A stretch of DNA of 64,000 bases from Ilex aquifolium. Taxonomy: Eukaryota; Streptophyta; Magnoliopsida; Aquifoliales; Aquifoliaceae. Below are positions 1-9,686 of the stretch, piece by piece. Numbering within the stretch: position 1 is the stretch's first letter; each line of letters starts with the position of its first letter. Below the pieces are notes generated by a model, which saw nothing but the letters and a program-made list of their open reading frames with translations, had not been told where the DNA came from and ran no database searches. The stretch spans positions 8,378,244-8,442,243 of the forward strand of contig OX637393.1 in the NCBI GenBank assembly GCA_951799425.1, read 5' to 3'. The translations under genes were made by a program, and so were the position numbers.

Positions 1-679
1 CCCCTTTTGCAGAGATATTTGAAGGCTCTTAACTGCTCGGAGTCCCGACCAATCAATGCCCCTTCCCTCGGGCGCCCGAGCAATAAATGCTCTTATCCCT
101 ATGCAAATGTATTGAATGCTTGATCTTCGTAGCACTTAATGCGCCCCTTTCCGGGCTATCCCAGTCATCAAGGACATCCCATCATACTGAATGTTTATTA
201 AATGATCCCCCGTATACCCGGACAATGACTGGGACCTTTGTGTAAAGCTATGTACTGCTCTGCTCACAGTACTACGTGTCCTTATCCCCTTGGTTGCCAA
301 CTCTGCTTACCCTGCCTGCCTTACTGAGTTGACGGAAAGGACAAGCCAGTGACTCCTTCCTCGCCTTAGTCTCCACAAGCCGAAGACGTCGGGGAGCTTT
401 TGGAGCCGAGATGACGTGTACCGGGCCTTGTATCCCGAGAAGACATATGCGCCGAGGACACGTGTGAGATGAGGCAGCACCGAGGTTCATTGAGTGCCGA
501 GATTACGTGTCATCAATCTAAACCACCCAGTGGTATCCGGACGCCGAGGACACGTGTCACCATTCTAGTACCGGGATCACATGACGCCGAGGACGTGTGT
601 CGTGACATCAGTCGTCGGAGCACAGTGATCCCCCGAGAACACGTGTTACCATCTGCTGACCCCACAGAATGTCCCATCA
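1..679 (-). repeat. 3' LTR of the gypsy element, truncated by the window edge
   Basis: Positions 1-679 match 10117-10795 base for base except T582 versus C10698. The LTR ends with CCCATCA at 679, exactly where the right copy ends at 10795. The remaining ~430 bases, corresponding to 9687-10116, lie before the window. The single difference is at a CpG and is consistent with deamination of methylated cytosine. Confidence 0.96.
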
Positions 680-722
680 ACTGCCCCCCAGCCCTTGGCC
701 TTCGTACGACAGAGGACACGTG
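274..722 (+). promoter_or_regulatory. array of ACGTG (G-box/ABRE-like) motifs
   Basis: ACGTG cores occur at about 274, 414, 459 (CACGTG), 505, 551 (CACGTG), 593, 640 (CACGTG) and 717 (CACGTG). Most are preceded by GCCGAG or CCCGAG, so the unit is roughly GCCGAGgacACGTGt, repeated every 40-50 bases. All but the last lie in the LTR and are repeated in the right LTR (10390-10761). ACGTG cores bind plant bZIP and bHLH factors. Here they sit 130-570 bases upstream of the TATA box of the antisense gene and at the U3 start of the element in its own sense. A role in transcription is inferred. Confidence 0.65.
680..692 (-). other. polypurine tract of the gypsy element
   Basis: On the minus strand the bases just before the 3' LTR read GGGCTGGGGGGCAGT and then TGATGGGACA, the LTR start. 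A G-rich purine run directly before a TG-starting LTR is the expected plus-strand primer site. Its position confirms the LTR boundary at 679/680 and the minus orientation. Confidence 0.8.
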
Positions 723-846
723 TCGTGGAGAAGGTGAGAGGGCTCACCAACTCCATCACTTCTGCAGCCGCAATCCCCTCTTCGGAGATCGTGCGCATTA
801 AATGCGCCTCTCATCGTGCTTCGTGCGCAATGATGGGGACAGGTAC

Positions 847-853
847 TATATAA
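847..853 (+). promoter_or_regulatory. TATA box of the antisense gene
   Basis: TATATAA lies in the non-LTR part of the element, about 375 bases before the ATG at 1228 and downstream of the ACGTG array. A likely 5'-UTR intron follows, with donor GTGAGT at 1031 and possible acceptors at 1174 or 1190. Together these look like an independent plant promoter reading opposite to gag-pol. Confidence 0.6.
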
Positions 854-1227
854 ACAACACTTAGCTCATCCGTGCTTCGTTCTCGAAAGCTAACTCTGCA
901 GAGCTATTCATCGCCGGAAAGTTCGCCGGAGAGTCGCTGCAACCTGTTCACTTCGCCGCCTCATTTGACGCTTTTTTCTGAAGACCACAGTCCTCTGCCG
1001 CCATCGCTTCCTTCTTCATTCCTCATTCCGGTGAGTCTCCTTACATTACTCGTTTTCTTTCCTCTATTTTCTTCGTTTTTCCGGCGACCAGTCGCCTTCT
1101 TCTCCTTCGTCTGTGTCAAGAGTGACCCTGCCTGTTCATACTCCGTCCACCGGTCTTCCTTCCGTTGAGTCCAGTGAGTGTACCAAGCAGAGAGAACACC
1201 CCCGAGGACCATCTTGTCCCCGAGGAC

Positions 1228-3646
1228 ATGACTAAACGTCGTCCCAAGAAGGTCCCCGAGGCAGACGAGGCTGGTTCCTCTCGGCCTCGCAAGTACACCG
1301 TAGAGGGCAAGCAGCAAATAGTAAATTTTAGGACCCACTACTCCATTCCCCCCGAGGTCACAATAGATAAGTTTGACCCAAAAAAGCACAAGGTAGATGT
1401 CGGCACCGAGGCTGAGATGCCCTTCTATACGAAGGCCATAATGGAGGGCGGAGTTAGGTTTCCTCTCCACCCTATCCTCCTCCGTTTCCTACATCGTTTT
1501 CGACTCTTCCCGGGGCAGTGTTGCCTTAACACCTTTAGGATCATCATGGGTGTCATTGCCTTGAACGAGCGTCATGACCTTCACCTCGGCTTGGACGACA
1601 TTCTCTTCTGTTATGCCTTGGTGAGGGTCATGCCCCAACAAATGTACTACCTCAAGGCTCGGGATACCACCATGTACCTTGTCACCCACCTTCCAGATTC
1701 CGACAAAGGGTACAAGGATGACCTCCTCATCTTCGGTGGTCAATGGGAGAAAGGGCCTGGTCCAGAATACGCCGCTGACTTGTGGTGCCCCAAGCAGTGG
1801 AGGACTACGAGTACGTCGGCCCTTCCCTTGTCTACTTTTCTGCTTTTCCTCCAATGTTCTTCGGCTGATGATTGTTTTGTTTGCAGGGATCCCCGACTCC
1901 GAGACATCTGCTCTTCCTCGGAACCAAGTGAACATCGGTGACATCAGCTTTGTCTGGAACTTCTTGGGGAACAAGGGCCTGGGTCGTGCTGCCCACCTCC
2001 TCCTTGACTACACCCCGGGGTACAAGAAGTTTAGCCAAACACCTCACAACTACGATCCCTTGGCAGGAGAGGAGCCCACTGAGGCGAACTTGGAGAACGA
2101 CCCCGACAGGGCCACTGAAGCCGAGGTAGAGGGGGTCGCCGAGGGTACAGCTGCTGAGGAGGAAGACGAGGTCGTTGAGATAAGGGGTCCTGCTGCTACC
2201 ACCGGTGCTGAGCCCAGCACGTCGGCGAGGGAGACTTGGCCAAACTTCGAAGTTCTTGAGAGCTTGAACACAGAGGACGCTCTTGAAGTTGCGATGTCTG
2301 GTTATCGCTTGGACTTGAACTTGATTAAGAAACGAGCCGCCCTCAAAGACAGCCGGGGCCGAGGAACTAGTTCCAATGAACCTCCCCCCCCACCGCCAAG
2401 AGGGACTCCACCAGTCGATCCTCCTCCACCACCGAGGGGGACTTCTCGTTCCAACCTTCCTCCTCCTCCTCCCCCTTCTGGACCTTCGGGGCGCGGCCGG
2501 GGCCGAGAAAGAGACCCCCACGCCGAGGAGGAAAGGAGAGTGAAGCAGAAACATGATGTGGCCGGTCGGGGTAGGGGTACTCCCGCTCCTACTTCGTCAT
2601 CATCAACTCCTGGCACAACTCCGCCTTCCCCTTCAGTGCCAATGACTCAGGCGGCGGAATGGCGTCCTCGGGTTCGGGATCGTGAAGGCAATCCGATCCG
2701 AGAGTCTGATTCAATCATCCATTCTCCTCACGTGGCCTATGCTGTGAGTGAGACCCTCCTCTTTCCTGGCGACATGGAGGAGCACCGAGGCAGGCCACTT
2801 AATCAACTTCTTCGTAACATCATCCAGAATTCCTTGGTGGTGAGTGTCTAAGTCGATTTTCTCCTTTCACTTCCTTGTTTCATTAACTGTGCTGACTTCC
2901 CACCTTCTTTGCAGACTGCTCAGCAAGTCTCTGCTATTGCCGACCGCTTCTACTCCCAACGGGACGTGCTCCAGGACTCAGAGAAGCAAAAATCTGAGGC
3001 TCAGGCTGCTCTTGCAACGGCAAAGGAGGAAGTGGCAGCGAGGGACAAAACTTTGTCTTCTCAGTCTGCACAAATAGCTGCACTTCTGAAGGAGGCCGAG
3101 GGTGCCAAGGCCAAGCTTAAGAAAACCAATGCGTCCCTAGCCGATGCCGAGAAGAAAATCACGGAATCCACCAAGCAACTCTCGGCGGCGGAAGCCAAGG
3201 TGGCGGAGTCAGAGCAGACTTGTTCTGCACTCACCCAGGAGCTGGACAAGGTCCGGGCAGCATTGGAAGCTGCTAACAAGACCCAGCAGGAGATCGTTGA
3301 CCAGTGCGCCGACGACATCCTGGTGGCCTTCGAGGAGCAGAAGAAAGAGTTTTTCAAACTGGGCTGGGATGCGGGTCTGAGAGCCGCCGAGGTGCCTGAG
3401 GACTCTCCACTTTTTCAGGAACACAAGTACGTTCCTTCTGAGGAAATAGCAGCCGCCTCGGGGGAAGTTTCTGCCGACGGTGCAAATGTGGAGCAGACTG
3501 CTGCTAATCCCCCGGCACCTATTTCTGCCTCTGTGCCCCCCGCCGACGCCCCTGCTGCGGACACTCTATCTGCCAGCATCGATGAGCTCTTTGGAGACAT
3601 AGGGGGCAACATCGGTGGAGAAGTGACTGAGCCCCCAGCGCAGTAG
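1228..3646 (+). CDS. antisense accessory gene of the Tat element, 'putative gypsy type transposon' domain, three exons
   Basis: Exons are 1228-1810, 1887-2839 and 2915-3646. Introns have GT/AG ends (GTACGT...TTGCAG; GTGAGT...TTGCAG) and the phases fit (1, then 0), giving 755 codons plus TAG. Residues ~60-200 resemble the plant family called Transposase_28 or putative gypsy type transposon, with a FPLHP...FLHRF...PGQ block. Then come an acidic Glu/Val stretch, a proline-rich and RG-rich segment, a long coiled coil (about residues 515-660, heptads rich in Ala, Lys, Glu) and an Ala/Pro-rich tail. The first in-frame ATG after the leader is at 1228. Such antisense frames are known in Tat elements; their function is unknown. 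It converges on pol, with 396 bases between the two stops. An intact spliced frame suggests recent selection or simply youth. Confidence 0.85.
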
Positions 3647-4042
3647 TTTAGGCTTTTTTCCCTCATTTATGTAACTTTTTATTTTCAATCCTGTAGCTCG
3701 GGGGACGCAAAGCCCTATTTTGGAAATGAAATTTGAACTTTGTTTTCCTACATACTTTTTCCAATGTACTCCTCTTGTGAACTCCAGGGATACACACACT
3801 AAGTACTTTATTTAAGCAAGAAGTGTCGGGTGTTTCTTCCCATCGGGGTTTGATTTTCTTCCATTGGGCACCTGCTCGGGTACCACCCCGACGCGTCTGT
3901 CACTCGGGGTAACGTTCCCCTCGGGGCCATGTCCCCCTCGGGAAACTTTTACTTGTTTGTTTGTTTGGAGACAGGGGTTCGGGACTCCGTACCCTCGGGG
4001 TTATGCATTTTCCAGGAAAATGATTACTATAAGACTTGAACA

Positions 4043-7000
4043 TCAAAAGAAATACTTTTTCAAATTCATTACATTCCATGGTCTTTTTACATTGTTTCCT
4101 TCCATGTCTTGCAACTCATACGAGCCGGAGCTTCCTGCTGACGTGATCTTGTATGGACCCTCCCAGTTGGGCCCCAGCTTGCCATCCGCCGGGTCTCGGG
4201 TGTTTGCCACCACCCTCCTGAGCACAAGGTCACCTACTTTGAATTCCCGAGTCTTGACCTTTCTATTATAGAGCCTGGACACCCCTTCCTGGTATTTGGC
4301 CAGCTTCAAGGCTGCCATTTCCCTCTTCTCCTCCACGAGGTCTACATCCAGGCCGAGTTGGCGGTCGTTGTCTCCTGTGTCAAAGGCCAATGTCCTTATA
4401 GTGGGAAGACCCACTTCAAGAGGGATGACTGCTTCAACCCCGTATGCGAGGGCATATGGCGTTTCCCCTGTTGACCTGCGAGGGGTGGTTCTGTACGTCC
4501 ATAGGACGTTGAGGAGCTCCTCCACCCACTTTCCCTTGGCTTTTTCCAGCCTTTTCTTGATACTATTGACAATGGCTTTGTTCGAGGACTCGGCTTGTCC
4601 GTTTCCTTGAGGGTACGCGGGAGTAGAATAATAGTTTCGAATTTTGAGGTGCTCACAAAAGGACTTGAAAGGTCCACTGTTGAATTGCGTTCCGTTGTCA
4701 GACACAAGGGCGCGGGGGATCCCGAATCTTGTAACTATGTTTTTCCACACAAACTTCTTGGTGTCCACATCCCTGATATGAGTCAGAGGCTCAGCCTCGA
4801 CCCATTTTGTGAAGTAGTCAGTTCCCACTATCAGGAATCTTTTGTTGCCTGGGGCCTTAGGGAGCGGCCCAACCAAGTCAAGTCCCCACTGGGCGAACGG
4901 CCAGGGACAAGTCAATGGATGCAAGTCCCCGGCTGGCTGTCGAATAGCCGGGGCGAACCTCTGACATTGGTCACATTTTTGAACGTATGCCTGTGCATCC
5001 CTCTGCATTCGCGGCCACCAGTACCCCTGTGACATGATGCGGTGGGCCATGGTTCGTCCTCCTGAGTGCCCCCCACATATGCCTTCATATACCTCATATA
5101 GGAGTGGTTCAACCTCGTCTTCACGGACACAGAGTAAATACGGCCCGGAAAGTGACTTTCGATACAGCCTCTGATCCGGAGAAGCCCAGAACCTTGGGGC
5201 CTTCATCTTTATCTTCCTGGCTTCCTTTGGACACTCAGGGAGTATCTCGGAGAGGAGGAACCCAAGCAATGGATCCATCCAGCTAGGAGGCTTTTCCCCC
5301 TGCTCAATGACAGTCACCAAAGGAACTGGATCTATGGCGGGACCCGGAAGGTACTCCACGGTGATTCTTCGCGTCGTGGTGGAGTCCAGGGCCGAGGCCA
5401 GACAAGCTAAGGCGTCGGCATGGGCATTCTCGGCCCGGGGTATCTGCTTGATTTCTCTTTTCTCAAATTTGTGGAACAAGGCCACGGCTTTGCGATAATA
5501 GGCCTTCATTCTAAAGTCCTTTGCTTCGAATTCTCCGCTGATCTGATTTACCACTAACATGGAGTCGCAATGGACTATCAGCCTTGCCACCCCTGCAGCG
5601 TCGGCGAGTTTGAGCCCCGAAATTAGAGCCTCGTACTCCGCTTCATTATTGGATGCCTTGAAACCTAGCCGGATAGCTTGTTCCGTGACTACTCCCTCCG
5701 GGGAGACCAGCAATGCTCCTATGCCGGAACCTCTGTTGTTGGAGGATCCGTCCACGAAGAGATTCCAGGAGGGTTCCTGGGATGGAGATGTAAGTTGCCT
5801 GACCGTGCCGGGGAGTTCCCCTCGAGGGGAAAGGAGTCTTTCCTTGGAGAATTCTGCTATGAAATCCGCTAACACTTGCCCTTTTATGGCAGTACGAGGT
5901 TCATAGCGGATATCATGTTCCCCCATCTCTACTGCCCACTTGGCGAGCCTCCCTGAAAGGTCGGCTTTCCTCAGTATAGCCTTCAGAGGTTGGTCCGTGC
6001 GGACCATGATTGGATGGGCTTGGAAGTAATGCCTCAGCTTCCTCGCAGCTGTGATTAATGCTAAAGCCAACTTCTCCAGTGGTAGGTACCTTGTCTCAGC
6101 GTCCAACAAGGCCTTACTTACGTAGTACACTGGCCTTTGCTCGCGTTCATGCTCGTGTACCAACACTCCACTAACTGCGAATTCTGACACCGCCAGGTAG
6201 AGGAATAGTGTTTCCCCTGGCATCGGGACAGACAGGGTTGGGAGGACCCTAAGGTACTCCTTGATCCCTTCGAGTGCTTCTCCACATTTATCGTTCCAAG
6301 TCCCCTTCCCGGACCTTCTGATAGCATCGAAGAAGGGCTTGCATTTGTCTGACGACCGAGACATGAATCGGTTTAGGGCTGCCAGCATCCCCGTGAGTCT
6401 TTGGACTTCCCGAACCGTCCGGGGGCTTTGAACGTCTAGGACGGCTTGTATTTGTTCTGGGTTGGCTTCGACTCCTCGCCGGCTCACCAAGTACCCTAGG
6501 AACTTCCCGGATCCAACTCCAAAGACGCATTTTGCCGCGTTCAGCTTCAAACCATACTTCCGCAGGGTGGAGAAGGTATCCTCCAGGTCCCTAATGTGAT
6601 CATCCTTCCTTCGACTCTTCACCAGCATGTCGTCGATGTAGACTTCCATCGTGTCCCCTATCTGCCTCTTGAACATCCGGTTCATAAGTCTCTGGTAAGT
6701 GGCTCCAGCGTTCTTAAGGCCGAAAGGCATGACCTTGTAGCAATAAACTCCCATGGGAGTAATGAACGCGGTCTTCTCCTGGTCAGATAGATGGAGGGGG
6801 ATCTGATGGTATCCTGCCCTGGCGTCCAGGAAAGCCATGCGCTGATGCCCTGCCGTGGCGTCCACCAGTTGATCCACCTTTGGGAGGGGGAAGTCGTCCT
6901 TGGGACAGGCTTTGTTCAGATCCGTGAAGTCTACGCACACGCGCCACTTCCCACCTTTCTTCTTAGCACAAACGGTGTTGGACAGCCATTCCGGGAATTG

Positions 7001-7306
7001 AACTTCCCGGATGGTGTCGGCTTTCAGTAGCCTCTCCACCTCCTCGTTTACTGCTTGGGCATGATGCGGAGCCATGCGTCGTGGCTTCTGCTTTACCGGT
7101 TTGTGGGCGGGGTCAACATGGAGCTTGTGAGTGATAACGTCGGGGCTTATCCCCTTCATCTCCATGGAATCCCATGCAAACACATCTGCATTCTTTCTCA
7201 AAAAATCCGTCATCTCCCTTTGCTCAACATGGGACATGGTGGATCCAATCAAAAAGCATCTTTCCTCGTCTCCTTCAACCAAAGGTATCTTCAGGAGATC
7301 CTCCAT
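4043..7306 (-). CDS. pol: pol: reverse transcriptase, RNase H, second RNase H, integrase
   Basis: A frame of 1087 codons from the first ATG, in the same frame as gag-protease; codons continue upstream to the TAG at 7367-7369, so it is probably made as a gag-pol fusion rather than from this ATG. RT motifs are near residue 125 (DFTDLNKACPKDDFPLP) and the YIDD catalytic box near 225. An RNase H that has grown together with the RT follows, then a second RNase H starting FVDGSSNNRGSG near 515, typical of Tat. Integrase has an HHCC zinc segment (GGHSGG...H...CDQC), then D, D and E in GLDLVGP, VSDNGTQF and GQAESSNK. The C-terminal tail is the usual gypsy end with NLKKYF. No breaks are seen. Confidence 0.96.
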   Translation of the reverse strand: MEDLLKIPLVEGDEERCFLIGSTMSHVEQREMTDFLRKNADVFAWDSMEMKGISPDVITHKLHVDPAHKPVKQKPRRMAPHHAQAVNEEVERLLKADTIREVQFPEWLSNTVCAKKKGGKWRVCVDFTDLNKACPKDDFPLPKVDQLVDATAGHQRMAFLDARAGYHQIPLHLSDQEKTAFITPMGVYCYKVMPFGLKNAGATYQRLMNRMFKRQIGDTMEVYIDDMLVKSRRKDDHIRDLEDTFSTLRKYGLKLNAAKCVFGVGSGKFLGYLVSRRGVEANPEQIQAVLDVQSPRTVREVQRLTGMLAALNRFMSRSSDKCKPFFDAIRRSGKGTWNDKCGEALEGIKEYLRVLPTLSVPMPGETLFLYLAVSEFAVSGVLVHEHEREQRPVYYVSKALLDAETRYLPLEKLALALITAARKLRHYFQAHPIMVRTDQPLKAILRKADLSGRLAKWAVEMGEHDIRYEPRTAIKGQVLADFIAEFSKERLLSPRGELPGTVRQLTSPSQEPSWNLFVDGSSNNRGSGIGALLVSPEGVVTEQAIRLGFKASNNEAEYEALISGLKLADAAGVARLIVHCDSMLVVNQISGEFEAKDFRMKAYYRKAVALFHKFEKREIKQIPRAENAHADALACLASALDSTTTRRITVEYLPGPAIDPVPLVTVIEQGEKPPSWMDPLLGFLLSEILPECPKEARKIKMKAPRFWASPDQRLYRKSLSGPYLLCVREDEVEPLLYEVYEGICGGHSGGRTMAHRIMSQGYWWPRMQRDAQAYVQKCDQCQRFAPAIRQPAGDLHPLTCPWPFAQWGLDLVGPLPKAPGNKRFLIVGTDYFTKWVEAEPLTHIRDVDTKKFVWKNIVTRFGIPRALVSDNGTQFNSGPFKSFCEHLKIRNYYSTPAYPQGNGQAESSNKAIVNSIKKRLEKAKGKWVEELLNVLWTYRTTPRRSTGETPYALAYGVEAVIPLEVGLPTIRTLAFDTGDNDRQLGLDVDLVEEKREMAALKLAKYQEGVSRLYNRKVKTREFKVGDLVLRRVVANTRDPADGKLGPNWEGPYKITSAGSSGSYELQDMEGNNVKRPWNVMNLKKYFF

Positions 7307-7360
7307 GGATCTGTCTGCCGGATCGATCCGCGGCTCGTCGACCCCGAGCCGCCCGGACTG

Positions 7361-7369
7361 TAATTGCTA
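7361..7369 (-). promoter_or_regulatory. gag-pol stop codon in a tobamovirus-type readthrough context
   Basis: On the minus strand the gag-protease frame ends AAA TAG CAA TTA CAG and stays open in the same frame into pol for more than 1100 codons. UAG followed by CAAUUA matches the UAG-CARYYA consensus of type I readthrough, known from tobacco mosaic virus and proposed for the SIRE1 retroelement env. The stop is the only break in a near-identical-LTR element, so programmed readthrough is likelier than decay. No translation evidence is available from sequence. Confidence 0.7.
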
Positions 7370-9637
7370 TTTGTTTAGCAGTTCTTCTGGGGGCCGCTCC
7401 TTTTCCTTGGAGGCGACTCCCGCCTTCACAGCGGAGTAGAAACATGTCTTGGCGGATGCCTGATCCCCACGGATTTCTTTTACCCCCTCTGGAGTTGGGA
7501 ACTTTAACATTTGGTGGTAGGTGGAATGCACCGCTCCTAGTGCATGCAGCCAGGCGCGCCCCATGATTATGTTGTAAGGCGAATCAGAGTCTATCACCAC
7601 AAATTCTGTGTTTATTGTAACTGGCCCTGTGACGACGGGTAGCGTAATCTTGCCCAAGGGCAGGGCGTAAGAGCCATTAAATCCAACAAGGGGTGTGCCC
7701 ACTTTGACGAGATCCTGGGGGCCAAGTCCCATGCGCTTTAGAACTTCGTAATACATCACTTCAGAGGAACTCCCAGAGTCCACCAGGATTCTCTTGACAT
7801 CAAAGGTGCCGACCTTTAGGGTGAGGACCAAGGCGTCCTCATGGGGCAGCACGACGCCAGTCAGGTCGTCATTAGAGAATGTGATGTCCTTGTTGCTTTC
7901 CCGGACCCTCTTGCTGGGTCGTTCCCCCTTCTCCTCGTCTAGCTTCCTTGTGAAAGTCACTCTCTTAAGATCCGATCTGAGGGTATTTGACGTTGGGCGA
8001 TCCGTGGGACATACGTGGATGACATCGATGACATTGTCCTGAACGTTTACCTGACCATCGGCGACACGGGTCTCCTTTGGTGCCGCTTCCTCAATGTACT
8101 CCCTCAGGTGCCCCTCCCGTACCAACTTTTCCAGGAAGGACTTGTAAACCCTACAGTCCTCGGTGAGGTGTCCCACATCCTGGTGGTATGAGCACCTTAC
8201 TTTCTGATTCCTGGTGGACGGGTCACCCAGCATCTTAGGCGGCCACTTAAAGAAGGGCTCCCTCCTAATCTTGTTGAGCAGCCTGTAAATGGGCTCCTTG
8301 AACACGGTTTGAACCCCTTTGAAGGAGCCACTAGATGAGGGCATCAATCCCTTTCGGGGGAGGTCCCCTTTCTCAACTTCTCTTCTCCTTGGGGCCAAGA
8401 GTTTTCCTTTGCCCCCCAGCATTTCGTCTTCCACTCTGGAGTACTTATTTATCCGGACCATCAACTCCCCCATGCCAGTAGGCGTCCTCTTTGTCAAGGA
8501 TCTATAGAGGTCGGTGTCCCTCGAGAGGCCAAGTCTGAAGGAGGCAGCCGCCATGACTTCGGAGCACCCCTCTACCTCGTTGACTTCCTCCCAATAGCGG
8601 GTAGCATATTGGCGGAGAGTCTCTCCTTCCTTTCGTCTCAAAGTTAACAACGACCCGACATCTTTCGGGCGTTTACTCCCTGTAATGAACCGAGCCAAGA
8701 ATTGCTTGGTTAACTCCTTCCAAGACCCTATACTGCCGGGTGGAAGGGTCTCAAACCACTTCATAGCAGAGTCGCCTAGACTCATTGAAAATACCCGACA
8801 CAGCAATCGGTGGTCCGAATGGTAAAGAGACATCATTTGCTTGTACTGCCTTAAATGAGCTTCGGGGTCTGATCGCCCGTCATAAACTTTAAACCTTGGC
8901 ACGACAAACTTCTTTGATACCTCCATATTCGCGATAGCCTCGGTGAAGGGCGACTGAATGAGCTCGTCATCCGCGTCTTCTTCTATCATGGTGTTGCCCC
9001 TTCGGGTGGAGTTCAAATGTACCCGGAGATCTTCTTGGCACCGAGGTCTTACTTCTTGCTCATCCCGGCGTCTGATGGGACGTCCTGACCTATTGTTCCT
9101 TACAGAGAGTGTAGACCCCTCCTCGGATTCCTCCACGCCCCCTCGCCCGGAGAGTCTCCGACGGAGGTCGTTCCACGCCAATGACTTTGTCTTCTTGGCT
9201 GGGACCTCCGGGAGCTCCCTCCTGGCCCTCGGGCGCTTAGAAGCCCTGGAGCTATTCGATCCACCGCTGAGGCGATCTCTGAGGTCTCGAGCCTTCATTC
9301 CCTTGACAGGGGGCTCGTGTGATTGCCCCTGGTCTCGAGATCCTCCGCCGGAAAGTGTGAACTCATTGAGCCGGTTCAGGACATTGACGTTGTCCTCTTC
9401 CAACTGCCTCAGGCGATCCCCGAACTGGTCCTCTATCACTTCAGCAAGTTGCCGTGCCAACGGGGCTGCCTTTCCAGAGCCAACGCCCATGTTGGTCTGG
9501 TGGGTCGGTCCTTTGGAGTGAACAGAACACTCCCTATTCACGCTTTCCACGCGATCCTTCGTTCTTGACATGGATGGGGCTGTTAACTCAACGTTCCTTT
9601 GCTGAGTGCTCTTTCCCTTTTGACGAGTATTCACCAT
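7367..9637 (-). CDS. gag: gag-protease polyprotein
   Basis: 756 codons from ATG at 9637 (MVNTRQKGK...), 29 bases downstream of the primer-binding site. The frame is open further upstream to 10006, but that stretch runs through the PBS and into the LTR and is unlikely to be translated. The N-terminal part is charged and low complexity. The middle holds the retrotransposon gag domain (AHLRQYKQMMSLYH...W...FLARF). A zinc-binding-like stretch CSYHQDVGHLTEDC follows. The aspartic protease begins near residue 618 with ILVDSGSSSEV and continues to NIIMGRAWLHALGA. The frame ends in TAG at 7369-7367 and continues in phase into pol. Gag forms the particle, and the protease cuts the polyprotein. Confidence 0.94.
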   Translation of the reverse strand: MVNTRQKGKSTQQRNVELTAPSMSRTKDRVESVNRECSVHSKGPTHQTNMGVGSGKAAPLARQLAEVIEDQFGDRLRQLEEDNVNVLNRLNEFTLSGGGSRDQGQSHEPPVKGMKARDLRDRLSGGSNSSRASKRPRARRELPEVPAKKTKSLAWNDLRRRLSGRGGVEESEEGSTLSVRNNRSGRPIRRRDEQEVRPRCQEDLRVHLNSTRRGNTMIEEDADDELIQSPFTEAIANMEVSKKFVVPRFKVYDGRSDPEAHLRQYKQMMSLYHSDHRLLCRVFSMSLGDSAMKWFETLPPGSIGSWKELTKQFLARFITGSKRPKDVGSLLTLRRKEGETLRQYATRYWEEVNEVEGCSEVMAAASFRLGLSRDTDLYRSLTKRTPTGMGELMVRINKYSRVEDEMLGGKGKLLAPRRREVEKGDLPRKGLMPSSSGSFKGVQTVFKEPIYRLLNKIRREPFFKWPPKMLGDPSTRNQKVRCSYHQDVGHLTEDCRVYKSFLEKLVREGHLREYIEEAAPKETRVADGQVNVQDNVIDVIHVCPTDRPTSNTLRSDLKRVTFTRKLDEEKGERPSKRVRESNKDITFSNDDLTGVVLPHEDALVLTLKVGTFDVKRILVDSGSSSEVMYYEVLKRMGLGPQDLVKVGTPLVGFNGSYALPLGKITLPVVTGPVTINTEFVVIDSDSPYNIIMGRAWLHALGAVHSTYHQMLKFPTPEGVKEIRGDQASAKTCFYSAVKAGVASKEKERPPEELLNK

Positions 9638-9665
9638 GGTCACTGATCTTCGGGAAATATGATCT

Positions 9666-9683
9666 TTCCCACAGACGGCGCCA
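9666..9683 (-). other. primer-binding site of the gypsy element
   Basis: On the minus strand TGGCGCCGTCTGTGGGAA starts three bases after the end of the 5' LTR. TGGCGCCGTCTGTGGGAA is a common PBS form in plant Tat elements; the TGGCGCC start pairs with tRNA 3' ends ending GGCGCCA. The exact tRNA is not certain from sequence alone. Confidence 0.85.
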
Positions 9684-9686
9684 GAT

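Noticed and set aside
272-490. 72-codon minus frame in the LTR, repeated at 10388-10606
   Set aside because: It is identical because the LTRs are; there is no start signal, domain or codon pattern suggesting a protein.
7174-7566. Plus-strand frames across gag-pol (also 8958-9521, 5559-5906)
   Set aside because: They mirror the GC-rich coding strand of gag-pol; none has a domain or promoter.
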